Origin: DAOTYE01 sp034434915
Lineage (GTDB): Bacteria; Chloroflexota; Dehalococcoidia; Dehalococcoidales; RBG-16-60-22
Assembly (NCBI GenBank): GCA_034434915.1
Contig: DAOTYE010000056.1
Span: 1-22,305, forward strand
DNA: 22,305 nucleotides
Direction of reading: 5' to 3'
In this document: in pieces, positions 7,812 through 15,238 of the stretch
Position numbering within the stretch: position 1 is the stretch's first letter
How the letters are laid out: every line of letters starts with the position of its first letter
Notes under the pieces: generated by a model
What the model was told of the DNA's origin: nothing
The model's input: the letters and a program-made list of their open reading frames with translations, nothing else
Databases searched by the model: none
Program-made: the position numbers and the translations under genes

Positions 7812-9116
7812 GTGGCTGATATCCGTCCTTTCCGCGGCGTACGGTATGATACAAAAGTTGTCGGCAGCCTGGCAGAGGTCATCTGCCCGCCTTATGATGT
7901 TATCCCACCTTCAATGCAGGATGAGCTATACCGCCGTAACCAGTATAACTTCGTCCGTATTGAGTTTACCAAAGAGACATCTCCTCACAAAGCCTCTGAT
8001 AAATACTCTTGCGCCGCACAGACGCTGAATGAATGGCTGAAACAGGCTATCCTCATCACGGAGAATAAGGCGGCGTTCTATCTCCATGACCACTCCTTCA
8101 CCCTGCACGGTAAGGAATACCAGAGGAGGGGCATCATTGCCCGAGTCAGGCTTGAGGAATGGGAGAAGAGGATAATCCGCCCGCACGAGGGTACCCTTGC
8201 CGAGCCAAAGAGCGACCGCCTGACACTCCTCCGCACGCTTCAGGCAAACACCAGCCCTATCTTCGTGCTTTATGAAGACCGCAATAAACACGTCACCTCA
8301 CTCCTCAATGCCCAGGAAAGAACTGAGCCGGTAATTGACTTCACCACAAATGAAGGGGAACGGCATATCATCAGAACCATCACAGAGAATGACGCCACCA
8401 CACAATTGGCGCAAATCTTCGCCGAAAAGCCGCTCTATATCGCTGACGGACACCACCGCTATGAGAGCGCCCTCGCCTATCGCAGGGAAATGCTTTCAAG
8501 CCATCCAATGGCATCTGCGGATGAAGGCTTTAACTTTGTCATGATGACTCTGGTGGACTTTGCTGACCCCGGTCTGGTGATTCTACCTCCACACCGGCTG
8601 GCGCGCGGCATTTCGCAATCAGCCCTTGACGCACTGGAGACAAGGTTAACCGGGTTTTTCCGCGCACATAAAATGCCGGCAAATTCACCTGACACCCCCG
8701 GGCAAGTCCAGGATTTCCTTGACACAAGCCAGGGTCAGGTCAGGCTTGCCCTCTTTGTCAGGGAACACTTTTTCCTGCTGACTCTACGCAACGCCCGTGC
8801 GGCTGACTCCCTCATGCCCACCGGGCGCTCTGAGCTTTACCGGCGGCTTGGCGTGAGCATCGTTGACCATGTCATTCTGGAGAACCTGCTGGGAATAACC
8901 CGTGAGGCAGAAAAGACCTTACTTGGCTACAGCCATGACACCTCAGACGCAATCAAAAGAGTATTAGCCGGGGAGTACCAGCTCGCTTTGCTACTAAGCC
9001 CAGTGACAGCGATGACGATTAAAGCGATAGCTGACGCCGGCGACCGCATGCCGCGCAAGTCTACTTATTTCTACCCCAAGCTACCTTCAGGCTTGGTGAT
9101 TCACAAGCTCACGTAG
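7812..9116 (+). CDS. DUF1015 family protein
   Basis: This 434-residue protein is a full-length DUF1015 member, a widespread family of unknown biochemical function. It begins in the family manner with ADIRPFRGVRYD and ICPPYDVI. Other conserved parts are HEGTLAEPKSDRLTLL, SPIFVLYED, the histidine-rich signature ADGHHRYESALAYR near residue 210, MMTLVDFADPGLVILPPHR, and the closing MPRKSTYFYPKLPSGLVIHKL. I prefer the GTG at 7812 (MADIRPFRG) over ATG 7809 or GTG 7800, because GAGGGG at 7802-7807 sits just upstream. In some anaerobes this family lies near serine-biosynthesis genes; here a class V aminotransferase follows 2.4 kb later. That link is suggestive only. Confidence 0.88.
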   Translation: MADIRPFRGVRYDTKVVGSLAEVICPPYDVIPPSMQDELYRRNQYNFVRIEFTKETSPHKASDKYSCAAQTLNEWLKQAILITENKAAFYLHDHSFTLHGKEYQRRGIIARVRLEEWEKRIIRPHEGTLAEPKSDRLTLLRTLQANTSPIFVLYEDRNKHVTSLLNAQERTEPVIDFTTNEGERHIIRTITENDATTQLAQIFAEKPLYIADGHHRYESALAYRREMLSSHPMASADEGFNFVMMTLVDFADPGLVILPPHRLARGISQSALDALETRLTGFFRAHKMPANSPDTPGQVQDFLDTSQGQVRLALFVREHFFLLTLRNARAADSLMPTGRSELYRRLGVSIVDHVILENLLGITREAEKTLLGYSHDTSDAIKRVLAGEYQLALLLSPVTAMTIKAIADAGDRMPRKSTYFYPKLPSGLVIHKLT

Positions 9117-9174
9117 TTAAGCAAAGCGGTGGCAACGCCTTTCACAAACTCACGGTTTTCCAGCGCCCTTTCAT

Positions 9175-9203
9175 TTGACCCATCATACGCCTTATGATAG
9201 TAT
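9175..9203 (+). promoter_or_regulatory. Promoter with overlapping inverted repeat upstream of ribF
   Basis: TTGACC (9175-9180), a 17-nt spacer, then TAGTAT (9198-9203), giving a leader of about 57 nt. A perfect inverted repeat, ATCATA (9182-9187) and TATGAT (9193-9198) with a 5-nt centre, fills the spacer and could be a repressor site. No FMN riboswitch is visible. Confidence 0.6.
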
Positions 9204-9268
9204 AAAAGCGTCAGCCTTACCCAGAGTGCTGAATTTTTATTAGTGCGGCTCCTTGCTCTTTAGAAAAA

Positions 9269-10204
9269 ATGTCAGTTGACGCAGAATTAGCCTCATTCAC
9301 ACCGGAAAAAGAAACCCTGCTCACCATCGGCGTTTTTGACGGCGTTCACCTGGGACACGCCCACCTGATTGCTGAGATGGCGCGGCAGGCAAAAGAACAG
9401 GACCTCCTGCCGGGCGTGGTGACCTTCCGCCAGCACCCGCAGGATGTGCTCTCACCACACCACAAAATCTCTTTCCTCACCAGCCTTGACGAGCGCGTCA
9501 GATTGCTCAAAGAGTCCGGTGCGGCATTTGTGGTTACACTATCCTTCACCAGAGAATTGTCTCACTTGAGCGCCCGCGATTTTCTAGCGCTGATGCAAAA
9601 ATACCTGCGCATGCACGGTGTGGTGATTGGACCTGATTTCGCTCTCGGCAGAGAAAGAGAAGGTGATGCCAATAAAATCCGAGCGCTGGGGAAAGAAATG
9701 GGATTCAGCGTCACGGCGGTGCCAGCGCTGGTGATAGACGGCGAAATTGTGAGCAGTACCGCCATTCGCCATGCCCTGGCTCAGGGCGATATGCAGAAGG
9801 TCAGCAGAATGACCGGCCGCTCCTTTAGCCTCAGCGGCATGGTAGTCGCCGGTGCCGGCAGGGGTAAGAAGCTGGGCTTCCCCACGGCAAATCTTGATAT
9901 TAACTCAGCCCAGGCTGTTCCGGCAGACGGCGTCTATGCTTCTGAGGCATACATCAACGGGCGCAACTATCCGTCATTGACCTACATTGGCAGAGTTCCC
10001 ACCTTCGGCGGAGGAGAGAGGGTGGTAGAGGTGTATATCCTTGATTATGAAAAAACACTGTATGGCCGCGAGGTCAAAGTTGACATCCTTGAGCGGCTTC
10101 GCGGTGAGATGAAATTCCGGTCGGCAGAAGAGCTAAAGCATCAGATGGCGGAGGATGTGAAACAGGGAAAAGCGCTACTGCAAACCAGAGGTGTGGCAAG
10201 ATGA
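9269..10204 (+). CDS. ribF: Bifunctional riboflavin kinase / FAD synthetase
   Basis: This 311-residue enzyme makes FMN from riboflavin and then FAD. The N-terminal adenylyltransferase domain has GVFDGVHLGHAHLI (~22-35), the VIGPDFALGREREG loop and the SSTAIR motif. The C-terminal kinase domain has GRGKKLGFPTANLD, DGVYA, VPTFGG, and VEVYILDYEKTLYGREVKVDI ending in LRGEMKF. The usual Asn before the PTF motif is Thr here, and the family's D-F pair reads D-Y; both seem tolerable. The ATG at 9269 has no obvious ribosome binding site (A-rich upstream). The stop overlaps the tyrS start as ATGA, so tyrS is translationally coupled. Identification is secure. Confidence 0.95.
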   Translation: MSVDAELASFTPEKETLLTIGVFDGVHLGHAHLIAEMARQAKEQDLLPGVVTFRQHPQDVLSPHHKISFLTSLDERVRLLKESGAAFVVTLSFTRELSHLSARDFLALMQKYLRMHGVVIGPDFALGREREGDANKIRALGKEMGFSVTAVPALVIDGEIVSSTAIRHALAQGDMQKVSRMTGRSFSLSGMVVAGAGRGKKLGFPTANLDINSAQAVPADGVYASEAYINGRNYPSLTYIGRVPTFGGGERVVEVYILDYEKTLYGREVKVDILERLRGEMKFRSAEELKHQMAEDVKQGKALLQTRGVAR

Positions 10205-11481
10205 CCATCAGTGAAAAGGACCTGAACCGTTTGCTCACCCGCGGCGTGGCGGAAATCATTGTGAAAGAGGAGCTTATTGACCTGCTCAAGTCAGGCAAGA
10301 AGCTGAGACTGAAGGAAGGGTTTGACCCCAGCTTCCCGGACATACACCTAGGTCACATGGTCGCCCTGCGCAAACTGCGCCAGTTCCAGGAGCTCGGTCA
10401 CCAGGTGGTGCTCATCGTCGGCGACTGGACTGCCCAGATTGGCGACCCCAGCGGCGCTTCAGTAACCCGCCCCATGCTCTCCGCAGAGAAGGTCAAACAG
10501 AACGCAGAGACCTACATGCAGCAGTTCTTCAAGGTGGTGGACAAAAGCAGGACCGAGGTGAGATGGCAGAGTGAATGGTTCGGCAAGTTCACCTTGGCGG
10601 ATGTCATCAGGCTGACCAGCAAATTCACCGTCGCCCAGATGCTCGCCCGCGATGATTTCAATGCCAGATTTACCGCCAATCAGCCAATCGCCATCACAGA
10701 ACTGCTCTATCCCCTGCTCCAGGCGTATGACTCGGTCATAGTGCAGGCTGACGTGGAGTTCGGCGGCACGGACCAGAAGTTCAATTTCCTCGTCGGGCGG
10801 GAGCTTCAGGAGATGATGGGGCAACGCCCCCAGCAATGCTTCATGACGCCGCTCCTGGTGGGCACGGACGGCAGTAAAAAGATGAGCAAAAGCCTGGGCA
10901 ATTACATCGGCGTCGCCGAGCCACCGGAACAGGTCTTCGGTAAGGTTATGTCAATCCGTGACGACCTTATTCTGCAGTATTTTGAGCTCCTGACTGACGT
11001 GCCTGATGCAGAGCTAGAAGAGTTCCGCAAAGCCATGTCCGGCAACGCCATAAATCCCATGGAGCTCAAGAAGCGGCTGGGGCGGGAGCTGGTGACCCAG
11101 CTCTATGACCAGAAGGCGGCGGTGGAAGCAGAGGAGCACTTTACCCGAGTTTTTCAGAAAAGGGAGATTCCAGAGGATATACAGAAGATAGGGATAACTC
11201 CACAATTACTGCAAAAAATAGTAGCTCGCTCATTAGAAGAGGACAAAATTTTGGTTAGCATCGGAGAAGTCAGTAAGCCTGAGGCTGAGCAAGAGTGGCT
11301 AGTATCAGTTCCCCTGCTGCTATGTGAGATAGGCTTGGCTAAGAGCCGCAGTGATGCCAGACGTCTAATAGAGCAAGGAGCCGTCCGCATAGATGGCAAG
11401 ACAATTTATACGACAGAGGAAAATATCAGGAAGGGCAGCATAATTAAGGTAGGACCGCGCCGCTGGGCGCAAATGGTTTGA
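10201..11481 (+). CDS. tyrS: Tyrosyl-tRNA synthetase
   Basis: This 426-residue class I synthetase charges tRNA-Tyr. The HIGH-type motif is DIHLGH (47-52), the tyrosine pocket and dimer regions include VEFGGTDQKFN, and KMSKS is at 227-231. The C-terminal S4 RNA-binding domain (about 360-426, AKSRSDARRLIEQGAVRIDG) contacts the tRNA. Length and motif spacing fit the longer bacterial TyrRS subgroup (TyrZ-like). It starts inside the ribF stop (ATGA). No T-box leader precedes it, since the upstream DNA is coding. From about base 11161 (codon 321), G+C falls to about 47%, with a low of 37% in the first 60 bases, against about 55% before. ATA codons also jump, suggesting a mosaic gene. Confidence 0.95.
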   Translation: MTISEKDLNRLLTRGVAEIIVKEELIDLLKSGKKLRLKEGFDPSFPDIHLGHMVALRKLRQFQELGHQVVLIVGDWTAQIGDPSGASVTRPMLSAEKVKQNAETYMQQFFKVVDKSRTEVRWQSEWFGKFTLADVIRLTSKFTVAQMLARDDFNARFTANQPIAITELLYPLLQAYDSVIVQADVEFGGTDQKFNFLVGRELQEMMGQRPQQCFMTPLLVGTDGSKKMSKSLGNYIGVAEPPEQVFGKVMSIRDDLILQYFELLTDVPDAELEEFRKAMSGNAINPMELKKRLGRELVTQLYDQKAAVEAEEHFTRVFQKREIPEDIQKIGITPQLLQKIVARSLEEDKILVSIGEVSKPEAEQEWLVSVPLLLCEIGLAKSRSDARRLIEQGAVRIDGKTIYTTEENIRKGSIIKVGPRRWAQMV

Positions 11482-11494
11482 TTGTGCTGAGAAA

Positions 11495-11523
11495 TTGAGT
11501 ACATGACCTCGCCCTTGTATTGA
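11495..11523 (+). promoter_or_regulatory. Possible promoter for the aminotransferase
   Basis: TTGAGT (11495-11500), a 17-nt spacer, then TATTGA (11518-11523). The match to consensus is moderate. It lies in the 69-nt gap after tyrS, 27 nt before the ATG. Confidence 0.4.
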
Positions 11524-11550
11524 CCCTGAATTAACATGAAGGAGGACAAA

Positions 11551-12639
11551 ATGCAGAACCTGCGCATCCCCGGACCGACCCCCTGCCCCGAAGCAGTGCT
11601 TAAAGCGATGGCGAAACCCATGATAAACCACCGCGGGCCAGAGTTTGCCAGCATTCTCACTAACATCACCGCCAAGCTGAAACAGCTTTTCCAGACGAAG
11701 ACTGATATCTACATCCTGACCGCGTCAGGTACCGGCGGCATGGAGGCGGCGATTGTTAACACACTTTCTCCGGGAGACAAAGTGCTGGCAGTATCCATCG
11801 GTTTCTTTGGCGACCGATTCAGTGAGATTGCCAAAGCCTACGGCGCTCAGGTCACGCCTCTTACTTTCCCGCCAGGCAAGGCGGCTGACCCTGATGACAT
11901 CAGGAATGCTCTGAAAGCTGACCCGGCAATCAAAGCCGTCCTCATCACCCACAATGAGACCTCTACCGGCGTGACCAATGACCTGAAAGCAATCAGCAAA
12001 GTGGTAAAGGAGTTTGACAAACTGCTCCTGGTGGATGCCATCAGCAGTCTGGGGTCAATTGACCTGCCCGTGGATGAATGGCAGTGCGATGTTACCGTCA
12101 CCGCCTCACAGAAGGGCTGGATGGTGCCGCCAGGGCTGGCGATGGTCAATGTCAGCCAGAAAGCCTGGCAAGCTTATACCAATGCCCGCATGCCCCGCAA
12201 CTACTGGGACTTTGGCAAAGCCAAGAAATACCTGGAAAAAGGACAGACGCCGTGGACTCCCGCAGTGTCAATCTTCTTCGCCCTTGAGGTGGCGCTGGAC
12301 ATGATGCTGAAAGAAGGGTTACAGAACATCTTCGCCCGGCAGGCACGCGTGGGCAAGGCGGCGCGGGACGGCGTTAAATCACTCGGCTTATCTCTCTTCC
12401 CCGATGAGAAGTACGCTTCCAATACGGTTACCGCCGTGGTTTCACCACCAGGAGTGGACACCAGAACACTGTTGAGAATAATGCGTGAAGAACATCAGGT
12501 AGTCCTTGCCGGCGGGCAGGGAAGCCAGGAGGGAAAAATCTTCCGTATCGGGCACCTGGGATGGGTCACAGAGAAAGACATTAAAGTCGTGATTGATGCC
12601 TTGAAGATTGCCCTGCCGAAGGCAGGATACCAGAAGTAA
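11551..12639 (+). CDS. Class V aminotransferase (alanine/serine-glyoxylate type)
   Basis: This 362-residue PLP-dependent aminotransferase belongs to the alanine-glyoxylate/serine-glyoxylate/serine-pyruvate group. It begins MQNLRIPGPTPCPEAVLKAM; HRGPEF, ASGTGGMEAAI (PLP phosphate loop), THNETSTGV, and VDAISSLGSIDLPVDEW (the aspartate that binds the pyridine ring) follow. Lys188 in ASQKGWMVPPGLA is the Schiff-base lysine. The start is the ATG at 11551 with GGAGG at 11541-11545; an in-frame ATG 15 nt upstream precedes that site and is less likely. The physiological substrate is not set by sequence; in related anaerobes such enzymes sit next to serA and may serve serine/glycine metabolism. It is followed by a strong terminator, so it is monocistronic or ends its transcript. 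Confidence 0.9.
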   Translation: MQNLRIPGPTPCPEAVLKAMAKPMINHRGPEFASILTNITAKLKQLFQTKTDIYILTASGTGGMEAAIVNTLSPGDKVLAVSIGFFGDRFSEIAKAYGAQVTPLTFPPGKAADPDDIRNALKADPAIKAVLITHNETSTGVTNDLKAISKVVKEFDKLLLVDAISSLGSIDLPVDEWQCDVTVTASQKGWMVPPGLAMVNVSQKAWQAYTNARMPRNYWDFGKAKKYLEKGQTPWTPAVSIFFALEVALDMMLKEGLQNIFARQARVGKAARDGVKSLGLSLFPDEKYASNTVTAVVSPPGVDTRTLLRIMREEHQVVLAGGQGSQEGKIFRIGHLGWVTEKDIKVVIDALKIALPKAGYQK

Positions 12640-12663
12640 GACAGGATTCAGCATAAAAGTAAA

Positions 12664-12692
12664 GAGAGGGGGCAAAAGCCCCCTCTTCTTTT
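12664..12692. terminator. Strong, probably bidirectional terminator
   Basis: A 9-bp perfect stem (12665-12673 with 12678-12686; core GGGGGC/GCCCCC) has an AAAA loop and is followed by TCTTTT on the plus strand. On the minus strand the stem is followed by a T-rich run as well, so it can also end the small peptide gene at 12705-12773. Confidence 0.88.
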
Positions 12693-12704
12693 GCAGAAAA
12701 CGGG

Positions 12705-12773
12705 CTAGGCTTTAACAGGCACACAGCGCCCATTGACACACGCATACCCCGGCGGACAATCAGCGTTCCACAT
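12705..12773 (-). CDS. Possible small Cys-rich peptide (22 residues)
   Basis: I do not recognise a family. On the minus strand an ATG at 12773, with AAGGTGG 8 nt upstream as ribosome binding site, opens a 22-codon frame ending in TAG and then directly in the bidirectional terminator. The product contains ADCPPGYACVNGRCVPVKA, with three cysteines spaced C-x5-C-x4-C and Pro/Gly turns, like a small knottin or EGF-like loop. The frame is open further up, to a GTG at 12785 and beyond to a TAA near 12850, so a longer form is possible. It may be a real micro-gene, or the 3' remnant of a decayed longer gene. No signal peptide is visible in the short form. Confidence 0.35.
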   Translation of the reverse strand: MWNADCPPGYACVNGRCVPVKA

Positions 12774-12859
12774 TGAGACAACCACCTTTTGAATGGTGTT
12801 CTCATCACAAACACTTTGTTTTCTCAGGAAAAATATCCTGTTTTACAGTCTGATTGGGC

Positions 12860-12912
12860 TTTACCGTAAAACGGCTGTGAAAATTGACGCAAGCTATGCT
12901 CCGTGTTATCAT
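12860..12912 (+). promoter_or_regulatory. Promoter and upstream palindrome for the UDG-RNase J-FtsK operon
   Basis: TTGACG (12884-12889), a 17-nt spacer, then TATCAT (12907-12912), leaving about 34 nt of leader before the ATG at 12953. A perfect inverted repeat TTTAC-C-GTAAA (12860-12870) lies 13 nt upstream of the -35 box and could be an activator or repressor site. A second -10-like TATAAG sits 2 nt before the ATG but has no good partner. Between 12774 and 12859 I see only a weak CAGGA/TCCTG hairpin. Confidence 0.6.
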
Positions 12913-12952
12913 AGGTCTGATAGTTTACGTTAACCTGAATACGGTATAAGCT

Positions 12953-13561
12953 ATGTCTGCACTGACCGAGCTTTACGCTCAAATAAACGCATGCCAGCGC
13001 TGTGAAATCGCCAAACGGAGAACAAAAGCTGTTCCCGGTGAAGGTCCGGAAAATGCGGAAATCATGTTCATCGGGGAGGCTCCGGGATGGCATGAAGACC
13101 AGCAGGGCCGTCCTTTCGTGGGTCCGGCGGGGCAATACCTTGACCAGCTCCTCGCCTCCATCGGCATGAAACGGACAGAAGTCTATATCACCAATGTCAT
13201 CAAGACCCGCCCGCCTGACAATCGGGAACCTTTGCCGCATGAGATTGCCAACTGCCGTCCCTACCTAGAGCGCCAGATTGAAATCATCCGCCCCAGAATC
13301 ATCGTCACGCTGGGGCGCTATTCTATGGCGATGTTTTTCCCGGGCAAAAGCATCAGCAAGATTCACGGCACTGCCAGAAAAGAAGGGGGAGTGTTCTACT
13401 TCGCCATGTACCACCCCGCCGCCGCCCTCCACCAGGGAAACCTGCGCCAGGAGATTGAAAAAGACATCCGCAAACTGCCGGCGCTCCTGGCTGAAGCAAG
13501 AGCAACCTCTGCCTCACCACAGCCGCCCCAATCACAGGCACAGCAACTGAATCTCTTTTAA
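12953..13561 (+). CDS. Family 4-type uracil-DNA glycosylase, Fe-S site incomplete
   Basis: This 202-residue protein removes uracil from DNA (base excision repair). Family motifs are clear: GEAPGWHEDQQGRPFVGPAG (uracil pocket), the RPPDNR segment, and YHPAAALHQ with the catalytic-loop His. Family-4 enzymes bind a [4Fe-4S] cluster through four cysteines. Here Cys14, Cys17 and Cys101 are present, but the third position is Thr85 (NVIKTRPP instead of KCRPP). The cluster may be lost, incomplete or differently liganded. The C-terminus is a Pro/Gln-rich linker ending in QLNLF (198-202), which matches the bacterial sliding-clamp binding motif and could recruit the enzyme to replication forks. It is the first gene of a repair/RNA/chromosome operon, with RNase J 9 nt downstream. 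Confidence 0.9.
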   Translation: MSALTELYAQINACQRCEIAKRRTKAVPGEGPENAEIMFIGEAPGWHEDQQGRPFVGPAGQYLDQLLASIGMKRTEVYITNVIKTRPPDNREPLPHEIANCRPYLERQIEIIRPRIIVTLGRYSMAMFFPGKSISKIHGTARKEGGVFYFAMYHPAAALHQGNLRQEIEKDIRKLPALLAEARATSASPQPPQSQAQQLNLF

Positions 13562-13570
13562 GGATTTAAT

Positions 13571-15229
13571 ATGCCTAAATCAAAGTTAAGAGTTATCCCT
13601 CTGGGCGGTTTGAGTGAAATCGGCAAGAACATGATAGTGATGGAATATGAAGGTGACATCGTTGTCATTGATGCCGGGTTGATGTTCCCCAGTGAAGAAA
13701 TGATGGGCGTTGACCTGGTCATTCCAGATATCAGCTACCTGATGGAGCGCAAATCAAGGGTTAGAGGCATCATCATCACCCATGGTCATGAAGACCACAT
13801 CGGCGCTTTACCGTATGTTCTGCAACAACTTAATGTGCCCGTCTATTCCACCCGCCTCACTAACGGGCTCATCCGGGTCAAGCTCAAGGAGCGCCGGACA
13901 CTGAGAGATGCCAAACTCAAGGTGGTGGCTCCCGGGGAGCCATTCACGCTGGGCAAATTCAAAGCGGAGTTTTTCTCTGTCTGCCATAGCATCCCTGATT
14001 CTGTGGGGGTCATCCTCCAGACTTCAGCCGGCACCATCATCCACAGCGGTGATTTTAAGCTGGACTACACCCCTGTTGACGGCAAGCCCACTGACCTCTC
14101 CCGGCTTGCCCAGCTGGGCGCTCAAGGGGTCCTGCTTCTCCTCTCTGACTCCACCTATGCTGAGCTTCCCGGCTATACTCCTTCTGAGACAGTGGTAGGT
14201 GAGACGCTGGACCGCATCATCGCCGATGCGCCGGGCAGAGTTATCGTCACCACTTTCTCATCCCTATTATCACGCATCCAGCAGGTGATTGATGCCGCCG
14301 TCAAGCACGAGCGACGCGTCTGCATCATCGGACGCAGTATGGCAGAAACGGTGCGCATGGCGCTGGATATGGGCTACCTCAAAGCCCCTGACCATGTCCT
14401 GGGGCGGATTGAGGAAATGAGAGGCCTGCCCCACAATAAAATAGTCTTCGTCACTACGGGCAGTCAGGGTGAGCCCACGTCAGCCCTTGTCCGCATGGCA
14501 AACCGGGACCATCCCAATGTCCACATCCAGGCAGGAGACACCGTCGTCCTCTCTGCCACGCCTATCCCCGGCAATGAATCTGTGGTGAACCGCACTATTG
14601 ATGACCTTTTCAAACAGGGCGCCCGGGTGGTCTATGATAAGCTGGCGCAGGTCCACGTTCACGGGCACGGCAGCCAGGAAGAGCTTAAACTCCTGCTTAA
14701 TCTGGTCAAGCCCAAATTCTTTATGCCCATCCACGGCGAATATCGCCACCTGAGCTTGCATGCCAGGCTGGCTGAATCCGTGGGCGTGCCCAGAGAGAAC
14801 ATTTTTGTCATGGAGGATGGAGAAGTCCTTGAGCTTACCTCTCAGTGGGCAAAGAAAAACGGCAAAGTCCCTTCAGGTAACGTCTATGTGGATGGTTTAA
14901 GCGTGGGAGATATTAACGGCGTCGTCCTGCGCACACGCCGCATGCTCGCCACTGACGGCATTGTCGTGGCAATCATTGCCGTGAACCGCCAGACGGGCAA
15001 GCTCGCCGGCAGACCAGATATCGTGACCCGCGGCTTCGTGGATATGAACGAAGCGAAAGAGCTGATAGAGGAAAGCCGTGACCTGCTGGCGCACATCTTT
15101 GACCATACCAGTGCCCGCGCCACTGAATGGAGCTATATTAACACTAAAGTAAGAGACGCCCTGGAAAAATTCTATTACGACCGCACCAAACGCCGCCCCA
15201 TGATTCTGCCTTTCATGGTGCAGGTATAG
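13571..15229 (+). CDS. rnj: Ribonuclease J
   Basis: This 552-residue metallo-beta-lactamase/beta-CASP RNase matures and degrades RNA by 5' exonucleolytic and endonucleolytic cleavage. The N-terminus LRVIPLGGLSEIGKNM is diagnostic. Metal ligands are HGHEDH (His71, His73, Asp75, His76), the His in SVCHSIPDS, the Asp in HSGDFKLD, and the later HVHGHGSQEEL and PIHGEYRH motifs. The beta-CASP domain spans roughly 210-380, and the C-terminal dimerisation/effector domain (about 450-552) is present, so the protein is full length. The ATG has AGGA 6 nt upstream and follows the UDG stop by 9 nt. It is in the same operon as ftsK, whose GTG starts 9 nt after its stop. Confidence 0.95.
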   Translation: MPKSKLRVIPLGGLSEIGKNMIVMEYEGDIVVIDAGLMFPSEEMMGVDLVIPDISYLMERKSRVRGIIITHGHEDHIGALPYVLQQLNVPVYSTRLTNGLIRVKLKERRTLRDAKLKVVAPGEPFTLGKFKAEFFSVCHSIPDSVGVILQTSAGTIIHSGDFKLDYTPVDGKPTDLSRLAQLGAQGVLLLLSDSTYAELPGYTPSETVVGETLDRIIADAPGRVIVTTFSSLLSRIQQVIDAAVKHERRVCIIGRSMAETVRMALDMGYLKAPDHVLGRIEEMRGLPHNKIVFVTTGSQGEPTSALVRMANRDHPNVHIQAGDTVVLSATPIPGNESVVNRTIDDLFKQGARVVYDKLAQVHVHGHGSQEELKLLLNLVKPKFFMPIHGEYRHLSLHARLAESVGVPRENIFVMEDGEVLELTSQWAKKNGKVPSGNVYVDGLSVGDINGVVLRTRRMLATDGIVVAIIAVNRQTGKLAGRPDIVTRGFVDMNEAKELIEESRDLLAHIFDHTSARATEWSYINTKVRDALEKFYYDRTKRRPMILPFMVQV

Positions 15230-15238
15230 AGGCGTGCC

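Noticed and set aside
10100..10200. T-box leader for tyrS
   Set aside because: The upstream DNA is ribF coding sequence and the two genes overlap.
12581..12814. A 77-codon minus-strand frame across the aminotransferase 3' end and terminator
   Set aside because: It runs through the terminator hairpin and antisense to a conserved gene; the adjacent frame with the Cys-rich peptide is more protein-like.
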